Shown here: in pieces, positions 10,665 to 22,367 of the stretch | Position numbering within the stretch: the stretch's first letter is position 1 | Layout of the letters: each line of letters starts with the position of its first letter | Source: Allolobophora icterica | Lineage: Eukaryota; Annelida; Clitellata; Crassiclitellata; Lumbricidae | Direction: 5' to 3' | Length of the DNA stretch: 64,000 bases | Assembly: GCA_963556255.1 (NCBI GenBank) | Contig: OY744616.1 | Coordinates: 30,991,671-31,055,670 of the forward strand | The notes under the pieces: generated by a model | Database searches by the model: none | What the model was told of the DNA's origin: nothing | What the model saw: the letters and a program-made list of their open reading frames with translations, nothing else | Position numbers and translations under genes: made by a program

Positions 10665-12553
10665 CTAAAGCACAACAAGAGGAAAGAAAAATCAAAGAAT
10701 AGCCATAAATTCAACCTAAAAAAAACAATAAAAGTCTGCAAACTTCCCAAGATAAAACTACCATTTACAAATGACCTCACATCATCATGCCAAGTACAAA
10801 GTACCTTTTTTGAATTATTTAATACATGTATCATTATCTATATTACTCAACAAATACTTCTGCAGCCTGCTTCTTAGGGCAATAAATCCAAGCTAACAGA
10901 AAATGTGTACTCGGACCCTAGAATAGGGTGGCCCAAAAAAATACTCAATCTAGAGAGCATTGCACCTCTTCAATTTCTTAGTATTCTCAAGTGTACTATT
11001 CAATGTGGTAAACTTTTTCAGCTTCCTACTCCAGCTGGAAGATGATGCTGAACACCAGCATCAGAAAATACATGTTATGGTTTGCCCAAAGAGTCCATTC
11101 CTGTAATGTTTATCGACTTTGGCTTCAGGCGATTCGATGAATTTGGTGGCTGTAAACATTTGCATAACTTTCTGCTTACAAAGCACAAATTCCACTGAAA
11201 GCTTTGTTGAGGTAAGCTCAACTTCTAGCACAGAATGATTGGTGGACTTATCCATTTTGCCATCATCTAAGAGTTTCTATGAAAGTGTTTCATTGTGTTA
11301 CATTGCTTATTAAAAGATGTAGCTAAAAAACAATCCACTAACCCTCTTGATCTCCACTTTATGATTCATGCAGATAACGCATTTAGCCTTCTGTCATAAA
11401 TTCAAAAGATTTCTCTATCGAAGCTGGATTTAAAACAGATACCCCAAGGCATGTTTCTTAGGAACATTGTGTATTACATTATATTACATTAAAAAATAAG
11501 CTACTCATACAATATCCAACTGTAACTGAATAGTTGTTCCATGCCAGAAGCGATAATACAATATAAAATTCTAGGGTACGAGTTGCTTATTCTGAAGACA
11601 TGCAACGCATAGAATAAGCTCAGTATATAAATTTCCTGGTAATCCATTTTATAGCAAGTACCCACCAGGCTGTCATTTAAATTTTCACTGGAGCTTAGTG
11701 CATGAGACGCAAACCACTGCCTGCCAACTGAAGATGCATTCCAGATGTTCACAGCGTCTGAGATTGTCGTGTTTAATGCGTCACTGCTTGTCAGCAGGTG
11801 TTGTTTGGCCGCTTTCACGCCTGTGCATTCGCTTATTGTCTGCAGCTGCACAGCACCACCATCAGCCATGAGCCCATCAAAATCCTCGCTCCCACCTGGA
11901 ACAAACTGATTAAACAACTGTTGGAGTAATTCAGGCGAATCGGACAAAACCTTTTGGTCGGGAACGAGAGTGTCATTGTCGAGGATAGTACAGTCATCGT
12001 CTCTTTCTTCCTTTATGACGAAGCTATTCACACTTTCCTCCAACGTCTGGTCGTTCTTCTCCTCTTTTGGTTGATCAGCATTTGAACTCGTCTCTGGATA
12101 TGGTATTTCCGACTGACTGTCACTGGCAAAACACTTTGACTGTGGTTCGTTCAATTCGTCTATAACACAACTGGAATCATCTTTACCACCATGAGCACCA
12201 AGTGGACTGGATACAGAAGAGCGATCCTTCCTTTTTCTTTTCGCTGACACACTAACAGTACTAGATGGATTTGTTTTACTGACAGGAGCCTCCTTTAGTT
12301 TGGAACAGTTTGAAATGCTATTTTCTGCAGTGCTTCCACTGAGGTCTGCTGTCGATCGGGGAGAACCAGGATTAGAAGCAAGTCCATCGGCATATATTTC
12401 GTCGATATGCACAATAAATACCTCGTTATCGTCCACAGTGATGCCAAGCAGGCCCTGAACTTTAAGCTGCTGGGAGAAGAAAAGGCCGTTCTTGCAAAGC
12501 AGAGTCACCGTGTCTGTAAGCAGAGTCTTCACTCGTTCTTGGTCAGCTTTCAT
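10422..12553 (-). CDS. Uncharacterised protein with a single C-terminal C2H2 zinc finger (multi-exon gene)
   Basis: A minus-strand gene that I could not assign to a named family. The first coding exon (11662-12553) starts MKADQERVKTLLTDTV after a splice acceptor, followed by a compact N-terminal segment (CKNGLFF...KVQGLLGITVDD...FIVHIDE). It then becomes a low-complexity Ser/Glu/Asp-rich region with a KRKRKDR basic patch (possible nuclear signal) at about residues 100-106. The last exon (10422-10664) encodes one C2H2 finger with C-x4-C-x12-H-x4-H spacing preceded by a basic RKKRYE. An exon at about 11072-11266 probably lies between. Depending on whether that exon and which acceptor are used, the product is about 376 or 434 residues. 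A nuclear, nucleic-acid-binding role is inferred from the finger and basic patch only. The ATG choice is supported by the acceptor 10 bases upstream, implying a non-coding 5' exon. Confidence 0.6.
11072..11266 (-). CDS. Zinc-finger gene, candidate middle exon
   Basis: The acceptor AACTCTTAG|ATGATGG joins the phase-1 donor of the preceding exon to give ...NDSLV-DDGKMDKS.... It then reads about 60 codons of ordinary composition (LEVELTSTKLSVEFVL, FTATKFIESPEAKVDKHY). Possible donors are ACAT|GTATTT at 11072 or the stronger-looking CTTT|GTAAGC further upstream, both in phase 1. Either would pair with a secondary acceptor AGTCAG|ACGTC at 10639 in the last exon. If unspliced, a stop follows at 11061. 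Existence of this exon is an inference from phase and acceptor. Confidence 0.45.
11662..12553 (-). CDS. Zinc-finger gene, first coding exon
   Basis: 892 nt, 297 codons plus one base. The upstream acceptor is TTTTTACAG followed by ATATAATTAAAATG. The donor GTGG|GTACTT ends the exon in phase 1 after the NDSLV codons. An alternative donor four bases earlier (CTG|GTGGGT) would end it in phase 0. The frame stays open past the donor for about 50 codons, but with intron-like sequence. Confidence 0.72.
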
Positions 12554-12653
12554 TTTAATTATATCTGTAAAAATAAACACAATTAAGTAAGTAAGTAAGT
12601 AGCCTTTATTAGCACATGACAAGCGCACATGCATTGTTTACTTACTTAGTTTA

Positions 12654-12917
12654 AACTAATATCTGTACAATAGAGTTGCAAAACATAGACAGCAGGGCAG
12701 CAGAAAACAGCACAAACTCGTAAATTTTCCAAGCTCCTTTCATCTCATTGCCTAAAATCATTATTACCACCTGCCAATCTAGATGCTGCATGCAACTTTC
12801 ACAAAGATGTCCTAAGGTTTACCTCCTCCTCAGTAAAGGCGGTCTTTTTCAACCACACAAGAAAAACGCACCTATCTGGCCTATTAGCTATAGTTATAGT
12901 TCTATTTATATCTCTTA
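12654..12917. other. Probable 5' flank or first intron of the zinc-finger gene
   Basis: The coding start at 12553 directly follows a splice acceptor, so a non-coding exon must lie to the right. Nothing here can be picked out with confidence. TAAG simple repeats lie at about 12585-12600. Confidence 0.3.
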
Positions 12918-13356
12918 GGGGGCGTCCACATATTACGTATGCAATGAGGGGGGTAGGATTTTGGCGATTTTGCGTACGGGTGCGAACGGGGGGTAGGGGG
13001 GGGGACAAAAGTGTACGTACGCAAAATAAATTTCTCATTATGACGTCCACATTAGCCTATTTATAACTCTGTGTTGTCCTATAGTCGTCCGATGGCATTT
13101 TATTACATTATATAAAAGCCATGTGCAGTTATTCTGTGCTGTGAACGAGACACCTATAATTTGTCTATATTGGCCCTCACTCATCCTTCAATCTGGCCTA
13201 AAGTGCAGACTTTCGAGACACTTTCTGCAGCTGGTCTTCGGGGGGGGGTGCGTCAGGTGTACGTACGCGGGGGTGTGGAAGAAAGTACGCTTGCGAACAG
13301 GGGGGATGGGGTCCAATTTTCCAGGATTATTGCGTACGTAATATATGGATGGCCCC
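12918..13356. mobile_element. PIF/Harbinger-type MITE with TTA target duplication
   Basis: This 439-bp element starts GGGGGCGTCCACATATTACG and ends, inverted, with TACGTAATATATGGATGGCCCC-like sequence. The terminal inverted repeats are 20 bases or more and imperfect. It is flanked by TTA at 12915-12917 and 13357-13359. Three-base TTA/TAA duplications with G-rich ends are typical of PIF/Harbinger elements. Subterminal GTACGTACGC motifs recur inside both halves. No transposase. Confidence 0.85.
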
Positions 13357-13359
13357 TTA

Positions 13360-14500
13360 TTTAGAAGAAACATTGTAGATGTTGAAAAATCCCTTGCATG
13401 AATTTTTCCAATGGTTTGGTAAAATCAGAAACACAACTTTGTTGATGTTTTAGTAAACATTTACATCCCTCTCTTTAAATTTAAATAGCCACATCCCTTT
13501 TGGTCAAATTATGTGTTTTTATTCATCGGCCAAGTTAAAAATTAAATACATTTTATCGTTCAGCAAATATCTTAAAGGGTCACAGACATGCGGAGGTTTC
13601 AGGATTTGAAAACAGTGATAGTGACAAACTTCATCTCGATCAACTTATAGAGAAACATATAAGCTTATTAAGCTCATATTTACATTTTATTTGTTTTGTA
13701 AACTTTTTATGGAATATTAATTTTATAATTTTGAATTTTATTTTTGAACATTTAAACCATACACTACTTAAATTCACAGGATTAAAGGCATCCATGTTTG
13801 GGTCTTTAGTGGCCTTGTTTCTAAGCCCTTATCAAGATGAGAAAAACAAGAAATAATTAGCCAATTTCAACATTTATTGGATGAGATCTGGCAATTTTTC
13901 TCTGATTTTTGCTAGGATTCATTTTTTTCTGACCTTGAAGTAACCTCGACTGACCCTGATTTAAGTGTCTATATTTTCCCCAGATTTAGCTCTTGTTGAG
14001 ACAAAAAGAACAAAATGTTCATCTAAATCAGACTCTTCATTCATTTTTTGTGTGATAAAAAGAGTAAATCGACAATGGATCCAAGTTCCAAGTCCCGAGC
14101 CTGAGCACCTACCATCCTGTAAACTTAAGGGGTCTGTGAGGTAAGCACTTGAACAGATCAACTTTTTCATAACAGATCATTGTTGAGGAATAAAATACAA
14201 ACAAAATTACATATAGCACATTTATATTACTGCACATTTGAAGTGCTTGCATTCATATCAACTAATAATGGTCAAATTCGTCAAAAAATGTAGCTGCGAA
14301 AGACTTAAGCAAAAATTACTATCGATTTCGTATTTTCAACAGTTCAACATCTCACACAACTTGCCACCAACCAGAATCTTAAACTCTCATTGTGGAATAT
14401 GACATCTGTCTAAAACTTTTAAACTGCTGTAGAATTTAGGCATTCTAATTTTAACATTTTCAGCTTCATCAGTTTTACTTGTTGTCAACAAAACACATAT
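13360..14500. other. Gene-free AT-rich stretch
   Basis: No coding signal, tandem repeat or transposon terminus was recognised between the two inverted-repeat elements. Confidence 0.5.
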
Positions 14501-15349
14501 GGGGTCATTGCATAATTACGTAACGCCGAAAATGATCGTTTTTGACCCACCCACCCACCCTGTAACGCTTCGTAACGTTTCCCTAGACCCACCCACCCAC
14601 CCTCCCCAGCGTTACGTAACGCGCCCGGGTGGCGAATCTCTCTAAAGAATTACACTAAGCGGTAAGCCTAACTTCTCAGGTTTAGGCTACTGTGTAAGCC
14701 TAATCTATGCCAAAACCAATGGACATCCAGGTCTTGCCCTTCGAATTCACGGTAAGTAATCGAACATTTATTATTTCTGTTATTTCAAAGTTCGGCAAAA
14801 GATACAAGAAACCCCCGACGGAATACAATAATATTGTCCATCCCTTAAAACAACCTGTCAAAGGCAACTCACATCCAGTTTCTTTTTGAAACTGTCAAAT
14901 TTCTGGTTTTATGCGAATACAACAACGAAAGTCTTGCCCGAAAAATCAACCAAGAACAACACGATTGCGTCCTTAATTTTCGCAGGCGAAATTTCAGAGT
15001 CTAACCAGTTTGGTCATTCGCCATTGGGCCGTATTTATATACAGAAATAGGTCACTATACAGAAATGGCTCCCTACGAGAGCCATACAGACAATGAAGGC
15101 GCGAACCTTCACAATTTATACTTTGCGTGTTTTTAGTTAAGTTTTAAGTCAATGGCACGAAGTTTGAACTTCGATCACATTGTGTCTAAAGTGTCATTCG
15201 ATGTTAATTTGAAGTTCATTATAACTTAACTGTTGGTAAAAGCGTTACGTAACGTTCATCTCCACCCACCCACCCACGTAACGTTTCGTAACGTTTTCAA
15301 GGACCCCACCCACCCACCCTCGAGCGTTACGTAATTATGCAATGACCCC
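14501..15349. mobile_element. Non-autonomous element with 26-bp perfect terminal inverted repeats
   Basis: 849 bp. The first and last 26 bases are exact reverse complements, beginning GGGGTCATTGCATAATTACG. Subterminal regions on both sides carry clusters of CCCACCCACCC and GCGTTACGTAACG. Flanking TAT at 14498-14500 and 15350-15352 could be a 3-bp target duplication. The G-rich ends resemble the Harbinger-type elements at 12918 and 61900, but TAT is not the canonical TTA/TAA, so class is left open. Short frames inside it show no recognisable transposase. Confidence 0.85.
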
Positions 15350-15352
15350 TAT

Positions 15353-16483
15353 GCACATAATTGTACAGGTTTTGTGTGCGACTATGGCACTACATCATTT
15401 GCACGTTGGGTTACATATGAAGGGTTGAGTGATAAACCCGCAAAGATAACGGCACCTCTTCCAATCTCTGCACAGATCTTTCACTCAAATCTGAAACAAC
15501 TCCTTTGCCACAAATTCTACCTTTATTTCTCCTCTCCCCTTACCTTTCTTACCGCTCCAATTACAAACATCCCTCTTAATAGAAATTTTTGCTTACACAT
15601 CACGGCAATATCAATTAGCATGAGATCAGACTGCAGCGTAACGCTTGAATACAAGGGCATAAGCAGGTTTCCGCGACACAGCTTTTCGGGGGGCGCTGTA
15701 GAAATCTCGAGATTACGAGTACGATTTTAGTGAGACTGGTATGGTGATGAATGTATAACACTAATGCACAGTTAATATTCAGTCATTCAAATTTTTATTA
15801 CCTATTTTCAAATAAAATTATTTAATACCTTTCATTAAATATGTCAGAATTTTTCAAACCTAAACTAACAAATTTGCAAAGCATAAATTCTATCCAGATG
15901 GGTCAAAACAACAAACCGGAAACTTCATCCGCGTTTTTTTCGGGGCATCTGGTACTTTGTATTCGTATTTACTGTCTGTGTAGGTAGGTAAGTAATTATC
16001 TATCTGAACGACTTACAACTATAAATAGAAGTTCACTCATTCAGTGCAACGAAATCCTCGCCAACAAAGTTAAATTTGGCTTTATTAGCTTCTGGCCTTG
16101 GCCTCGTGATTTATCGGCTCAAGGCCGACAGATGGAGTCGCAATATTTGCTGGTGTTTACTTGTACATCAGAATGCCGGTTCGCACACTTATCGTGGCTA
16201 CATTCAAATACTTGAATGCCGTCTAGAACGACCCGTACACGGGGACCTTAAAAACATACATTCAAACGGTCAGCGCGTTGGTCTACACTCTACAGGATCT
16301 CACTCGATAAATTCGTCGAAAATTGAGCTGGGTCGAGGCCACATGGTTGCTATAGAAAAAGTAAACATTTGCAATTTGCATTTAACCACAGTATACTGTG
16401 ATTTAACCAAAGGTAAACTCTGGCAGAATAAAAGCTCAGTAAGTGTAATTAAACTGGTTTCGAATTTAAGCCTTTAGCATTTC
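15353..16483. other. Gene-free stretch
   Basis: A 133-codon plus-strand frame (16076-16477) and a 118-codon frame (15374-15730) exist, but their composition and lack of recognisable motifs or flanking splice sites give no support for either as a gene. Confidence 0.4.
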
Positions 16484-16506
16484 GTCATACGCAGTCTTGT
16501 TGTCAA

Positions 16507-16679
16507 GACCTTAAACCTCAAGACCAAGACCAAGACCAAGACCTTGAACCTCAAGACCAAGACCAAGACCAAGACCTTGAACCTCAAGACCAAGACCAAG
16601 ACCAAGACCTTGAACCTCAAGACCAAGACCAAGACCAAGACCTTGAACCTCAAGACCAAGACCGAGACCAAGACCCAAA
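16507..16679. repeat. 33-bp minisatellite (AAGACC-rich), left array
   Basis: About five units, each three to four AAGACC hexamers followed by TTGAACCTC. It ends with a diverged unit containing CCGAGACC. Confidence 0.9.
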
Positions 16680-17242
16680 AAATCACAGTCGTATCCAGAC
16701 TTCTATTCCTTACTAAAAAATTGTCCAGTCGGACTACTCGTTATTTTAATGAAAACATGAGTTTTTTTCTTTTATTCAAGCAAAACAACTCTAAATGGAG
16801 ACTGCAGAGAATTCCGAATTCGTATTTACAAAAGTCCTTCATGCGAAATGTTATTCCAAATGCCTGTTGAATGTTATAAAAACCAATTTGCTCAGAATTT
16901 TCTGACCAAGACGTGACCTGTGGGGCCTCATAAAATTCTGCCATGTGAAAAAACACGGTCTACAAGGTAGTGCTGAAATCGCTAGCACACAAAGCAGCTT
17001 TTCAAGAACCGGATGTAAATGTACAAATTAATCATGAGTCTGTTTTGAAATCATTCCATGGTAAATAACCGGAAGTCAAAATCATTGTCCAAAACAACAG
17101 TGAAGCCTCATTCACACCGTGTAAATACTAAAGCAATAACTGTATGAGTAATTATTGGATAAATTTTAAAATTCTTGCCGTTTGTTAAAATTAATGACTG
17201 TTCATATTGACAAAAGTCTTGGTCTTGGTCTTGAAAAACCAA

Positions 17243-17352
17243 GACCAAGACTTTGAACCTCAAGACCAAGACCAAGACCAAGACCTTGAACCTCAAGACC
17301 AAGACCAAGACCAAGACCTTGAACCTCAAGACCAAGACCAAGACCAAGACTT
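17243..17352. repeat. 33-bp minisatellite (AAGACC-rich), right array
   Basis: Three to four units in the same orientation as the left array. It is preceded by a small inverted block (GTCTTGGTCTTGGTCTTG then CCAAGACCAAGAC) that can form a hairpin. Confidence 0.9.
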
Positions 17353-17420
17353 TTAAAAACGAACTCGAGTGCACTCGAGACCAAGACCTTGGTCTCGAGG
17401 ACAACAAGACTGGTCATACG

Positions 17421-18499
17421 TGGCAATATATGCATTATACGTTATTGTACAAGTGCACACGTGGAGGACGATCCTGAAGTCATATTTTGCTACAATTAGA
17501 TTATGAGTATTATTATTTTCACTGCGACGTGCGGAGCACCTGTGAATGGATTCCCGAGATTTTAGGCACTGTAGTAATCTTTAACTTACATAATTATTAT
17601 GCCCAAGCTTATGTCAACTAACATACTTATCGCTATTTTGCGTATATCTATTACGGTTTGCCGTGTCAGTCGTCAGTGGTTTTCATTTATGCAAGTTTTA
17701 AGGTGTATTTGTGAAATTGGAACTGTGGCATTTTAATAAAACACCAACAAATCCATAAGCGCTCTGTTTTAAATAGAAGTTTGTGCTACATTATATCAAA
17801 GATAAACTGCTTGCGCTTGGAATAAATCTAATCAGAAGTTGTTTTGCTGCGGAACTACGCAACCTCAACACGTAGACCGGAAGTTCGATTCATCGATGCT
17901 GTGGTCATCTGGAAAGATTCAGTCGATATGGATCTGATTAATAACGGATTTATTTCAATTACGGATGAATTACGGCTATAGAGTCATTCTAAGTCAATTA
18001 GTTTAATACGAAACTGCGCGAGGAGGAATCCTTAATCTGTGTGAGGTCAACAATTTATATGTCAACTGCTTCATCTCTGTCGAATGACCAAACCCTCTCC
18101 CACAGCGTTTTGATACTTCGGTTTAGGTCAAAATCCGTAATCTCAACCGATCAGGCAATGGTACTTAAAGCGGACAGCGACGTGTACACTAGCTGAATAA
18201 TAATAATGTAGTGACACGTACTTTGCAATGACAGATAGGAGTAACCTGTCCGTTGTACAGTTAAATATAGAACAAGCTGTTGACGCTACCTTTCCTCGTG
18301 GTTATGTATTATAACTATCATAGTCACATGAATTTGTTTGAAAAGTTTAATTCATCAGATACATAATTCTGTTGAATTGTGTGTTGTAGATTTTTGTGTA
18401 TCATATCATCAGCAAAGTTGTCTCTTGGTGTGCCCAATTGATTTTGTCTAGAGGAGATATATTCTTCATTCTGGATCAAAGCATTTGTGAAATTACGCT
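17421..18499 (+). promoter_or_regulatory. SEC16 5' flank and 5' UTR region
   Basis: Intergenic sequence between the minisatellite-bearing transposon and the SEC16 start codon. No coding frame is evident. An ACCGGAAGT ETS/GABP-type site at 17876-17884 lies about 620 bases before the ATG. A candidate 5' UTR acceptor (TTTTGTCTAG at about 18441-18451) suggests a non-coding first exon. The transcription start is not determinable. Confidence 0.4.
17876..17884 (+). promoter_or_regulatory. ETS/GABP consensus ACCGGAAGT
   Basis: An exact match to the consensus common in promoters of broadly expressed animal genes. The same nonamer, in the matching orientation, lies upstream of RCC1 at 56657-56665. Confidence 0.4.
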
Positions 18500-21400
18500 A
18501 TGAGCCAGAAGAGCCCATGGGAGACAAATCAGTGGCAAACAACTACTGGTTCTGTTCAGTTGTTTGACCCCTCTCAGTTTCAGCCCGGTGCTGTTCAAGG
18601 GATGCAAGGTCATCAGCAACATGGTTTTGAGCAAGTGTCACCTGCTGACCTCCATGCCAACATGCCAGAGGCTGAAATGCAGTCAACAACTACTGGTTAT
18701 GCAGACAGTTCGTGGAACTCGCAGCAGCATGTTTGGTACGGACAACAGGCATTACCAGGTTATGAAGGTTACACACAGGATGGATATGGATGGCCAACTG
18801 GGGAAAACCATGAGAACGAAGTTCCATATGATGGCACAAACCAGTTAGGGTACAATGAATGGCAACCAAATGCTGAACAAGGCTATTATTATCATCAGGG
18901 TTTAATGGAGCAGTCTGGAGAATATGGAGATGATCAGCAGTTTGGATATCAAGGAGAACAGAACCTAGGACACAACGTTTCTGGACATACTGGCATGCCC
19001 ACAGATGCAGGGATGAGTTACACAGGTGGGCCTCTAGACTTCTATCCTTCTGATCATGGACAGGTACCACCAAATTCAGTCAGGGACTTGAATTACTCAA
19101 GTGAGTCTTCGGAATTCTATCCAGACTCCCAGACAGCACTAAATGTGATAGCACCACAAGACCAGCTGTCGGCAGAAGCGAGTTTTGAGTCGGAGTCACA
19201 GTTGCCTGCGTCCAGCTCGTTTGCCAAACTTCCGCATCATCCTTCACCATTTGACGAAATTACTGGAATTCTTGGTCAGGAGAATGAGAGAGAAAATCCT
19301 GAGCGACTGAGCCTGCCTGCTTCAGCATCCCATAGCCGTCATAGTTCGTGCGGAGGTGCCAAGTTTGTCATTGGCAGCTCCTCTGAACACCTTCCGAGCT
19401 TAGACGGGAAAAAAGATCACATGCAGTCATTATCCAGTAAAATGGGCCAAGAGGAAGAAGTACCAGAAGCAGAAACATTAAAAGTCGGTGTTCCTGAAGG
19501 CGGAGATGCAGCAAAACATGATGTAAAAGAATTTCATGCCGATGGTGGCCATGCTCTTTCAGGTTTTGTGCACAAAGAGCCTTCATCTTCTCTCACCCCT
19601 GGCGAACAGGATACAGTTTCCTTTCCTCCAGTGGCAAGGCCGGGCACAATGACTGGTATACCGGCACGAAACCAGTTCAGAAAAACTAGCGAAGCAAAGC
19701 CAAACCCATCTTCTGAATCGGGCAGGGACTTTGCGTCTAGTTTCTTACACATTCCTTCAAATATGCCTGGTTCCGGTGAAGAGGAGCATGACACAAACCC
19801 AGTACCACTACAGTACACTGGCTCAAGTGGCACATCTGCTGAGGAAGCTGCTGGTGCCTTGCAAAACATCGATGCCAGCCAGATGCATGCTGGTGCTGCA
19901 GTGCGTCTGCACGATGAGGCGCCAACACCGACAGATGCTGAGCCTGCCCACAGTCAAGCTGCGGAGACTGGTCAGAATTATCAGTTGAACATTTATGCCA
20001 TGCCAATCACCCCTCATCCAGGCAGCTCGTTTGTTCCCGTTTGTCCCAAGCCTTCGTCAAACGTGGATCACAAAGACTGGTCACGAACGGAGGTTGTTGC
20101 TGGCGAACTAGGATCATCAGAATTGGGGAATCCCCATTCACTGGAACCAGGTAGCAGAGTTCATGGCTTTGACGCAGTTCGATCCCGGAACCAGGCTAAA
20201 GAAGCACCAAGATCTCCAGTCAAAAGCGCCAGTCTTGACCTTCAGAAAGACCTCACTTCCTCTTCATCCTCTGGTTTGCCAGCAAAACACAAGACGCAGT
20301 CAGTTCACTCAGAAGAGGGTGCCCCATCGAGAGATTTTGGGGAAAGTCCTGCTCAACTCCACTCAGTTTTGCACAAGCATCACCGAGATAAGACTATGTC
20401 ACCAGCAGCAACCCTCTGGGAGAATCCAGAACCTTTGGCTGGAGTTGGAATTTGCCTCATTCCCGCTGCTGGAGGATTCCGGGAAGACGGAACTAGTCAA
20501 AACGCACCTGCAGAGCATGGGAAGATTGTTCGAGATTCAGGCAGTTCACTGCCTAATCAATCTGTCCAGCTGGTCAGCGGAGTTGAGCAGCCGCAAAACA
20601 CTGGTACTGGACCAGGGAAGAAGACTGGTGGGCTGGCTTCCCATACGAACAATCCGCTAAGTGCTTCGTTTGGGTCTGGACTCACCAGGCCTGATGATCA
20701 GGTGGCTCTGCAGGATGCTTCTCAGCATCCGACAAGAGCTGCTAGAGATCAAGAACTCAGCCAACAACACAATGCTCCGCCGAAGGACACTGCCGATGGG
20801 GGAAACACTGGCGTTCAGAGCGCACCTCTTGCCGGATATGCTGCACAGACGAATGTACCCGTGGAAGCGAAATCACGTGCGGTTACGCATGTTCGAAACG
20901 AATCAGTAGATTCACTGACAGATGAAATAGTGAAATCAAGAGATCCAGTTACGAACAATGCCGACAGAAAACAGATGAATCACCCTACGAAATCGCCAGA
21001 TGATTCGGTACCGAACCTAGCTCCTCAACCAAGGGCATCGCACTTGGATCACGCAAAACAGTACAGAAGCGATGGAGACAGGCATGAAAAGGTGCCTACG
21101 GACTTTTCAGTGGATGCTGAAGCACGTGTTGCTGGTCCAGAGTTTCTGGATGATTCAGACCGTTACAAAGGAAGCCGAGTAGAACATATCGTAAGACAAG
21201 ATTCTTCGGCTGATGCAAAGAAAGGTCAGCTTGCGTCTGAGGAAGCAAGACAGAAACAGATGGTACAGAAACCAAACGATTCCAGGGATGGCTTGTCCAG
21301 TCAGGGGAAAAATATGGATAAAGTACAGCAAAACCCGAGAGCCGGTGCTGATCAGACAAGACGAGAGGGTGATCATTATGGTCAGTCCGGCATTCAGCAG

Positions 21401-22367
21401 AGACCTGGCCCTCTTCAAGACAACTCAAACAATGGAAATGTGGGAAGAGCGCCTCCCAGAGGAAATCCTTCAAGTGAGTCTGCTGTGATTCAGAACCCAA
21501 ACAGCAGACCCCAGGACCCTCATGCTTTGTCTCGGTCTGCACAAGAATATCCTAGCAATCCTCCTGAAAGGCAAGTACATCCTCAGCATGCATTTGAAAG
21601 ACCTGCTTCAAAACAGGAGTATCCTCCAGATCTCCAGGAGAGACCGAGATCTCGACAAGGCTACCCCAAGGATCCGCATGGAAGACCAAGATCCAGGCAA
21701 GGCTATCCGGAAGAGGACAGACCCAGATCAAGGCAAGGTTATCCAGAGGACAGACCCAGGTCACGGCAAGGCTATCCAGAGGACAGACCCAGATCAAGGC
21801 AAGGCTATCCGGAAGAGGACAGACCCAGGTCGAGGCAAGGCTATCCAGAAGATCCTTACGACAGACCTCGGTCCAGGCAGGGCTACCCAGAAGATGACAG
21901 ACCTCGGTCAAGGCAAGGAGGCTATCCAGAGGAATACAGAACTCGATCAAGGCAAGGCTACCCAGAAGACGAGAGACCTAGGTCACGGCAAGGCTATCCA
22001 CCGGACTCCTACAACAGACCCAGATCAAGCCAGGACTATGAGGCATATGACCGGCAAAGACCGAGGCATGGCTCCCAACAGGAACCATATGACAGGCCAA
22101 GGTCCCGACAAGGCTACTCGGATGCTTACCCTGAGGATCCTAGGGGCAGACAGTACTACCCTGAGGACGGAAAACAACGACCCGGTGGCTATTCTGAGCG
22201 GCCAAGATCCAGGCAAGAATACGAGAACTATGAAAGAGACAGACGCGGCTATGCGGAACGGCACCCAGATGATCCGCGATCAAAGCATGGATATCGTGAC
22301 GACTACGATTACAAAGGTCATCGAGGTTATGGGGAAGAAATTTACGATAGACCCAGATCTAGGCAGC
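18500..22367 (+). CDS. SEC16: SEC16 exon 1 (giant first coding exon)
   Basis: 3,868 nt encoding residues 1-1289. It begins [20 protein letters not shown] and is Gln/Tyr/Gly-rich early, then a long Ser/Pro/Asp/Glu-rich disordered region. From about residue 1045 to the end it is an imperfect repeat based on [12 protein letters not shown]. No folded domain is visible. The donor GGCAGC|GTAAGT ends it in phase 1. The start is the first ATG of the open frame. In vertebrate SEC16A the equivalent N-terminal half is also long and disordered. Confidence 0.93.

Larger units (their letters stand above)
16492..17412. mobile_element. hAT-type non-autonomous element carrying two internal minisatellites
   Basis: 921 bp. 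Terminal inverted repeats are CAGTCTTGTTGTC at the left and GACAACAAGACTG at the right (13 bases, perfect). It is flanked by the exact 8-bp direct repeat GTCATACG at 16484-16491 and 17413-17420. Near each end lies an array of a 33-base unit built from AAGACC hexamers plus TTGAACCTC (16507-16679 and about 17243-17352). A perfect 12-base-arm palindrome (CTCGAGACCAAG with a 2-base spacer) sits at 17374-17399. Subterminal repeats are typical transposase-binding regions in hAT elements; that role here is inference. The KTKTKTLNL translations are repeat by-products. Confidence 0.88.

Noticed and set aside
16076..16477. 133-codon frame as a gene
   Set aside because: No motif, no splice context, and ordinary chance length for this base composition.
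16474..17477. Frames encoding [11 protein letters not shown] or [11 protein letters not shown] repeats
   Set aside because: Both strands are open only because the 33-bp minisatellite length is a multiple of three.
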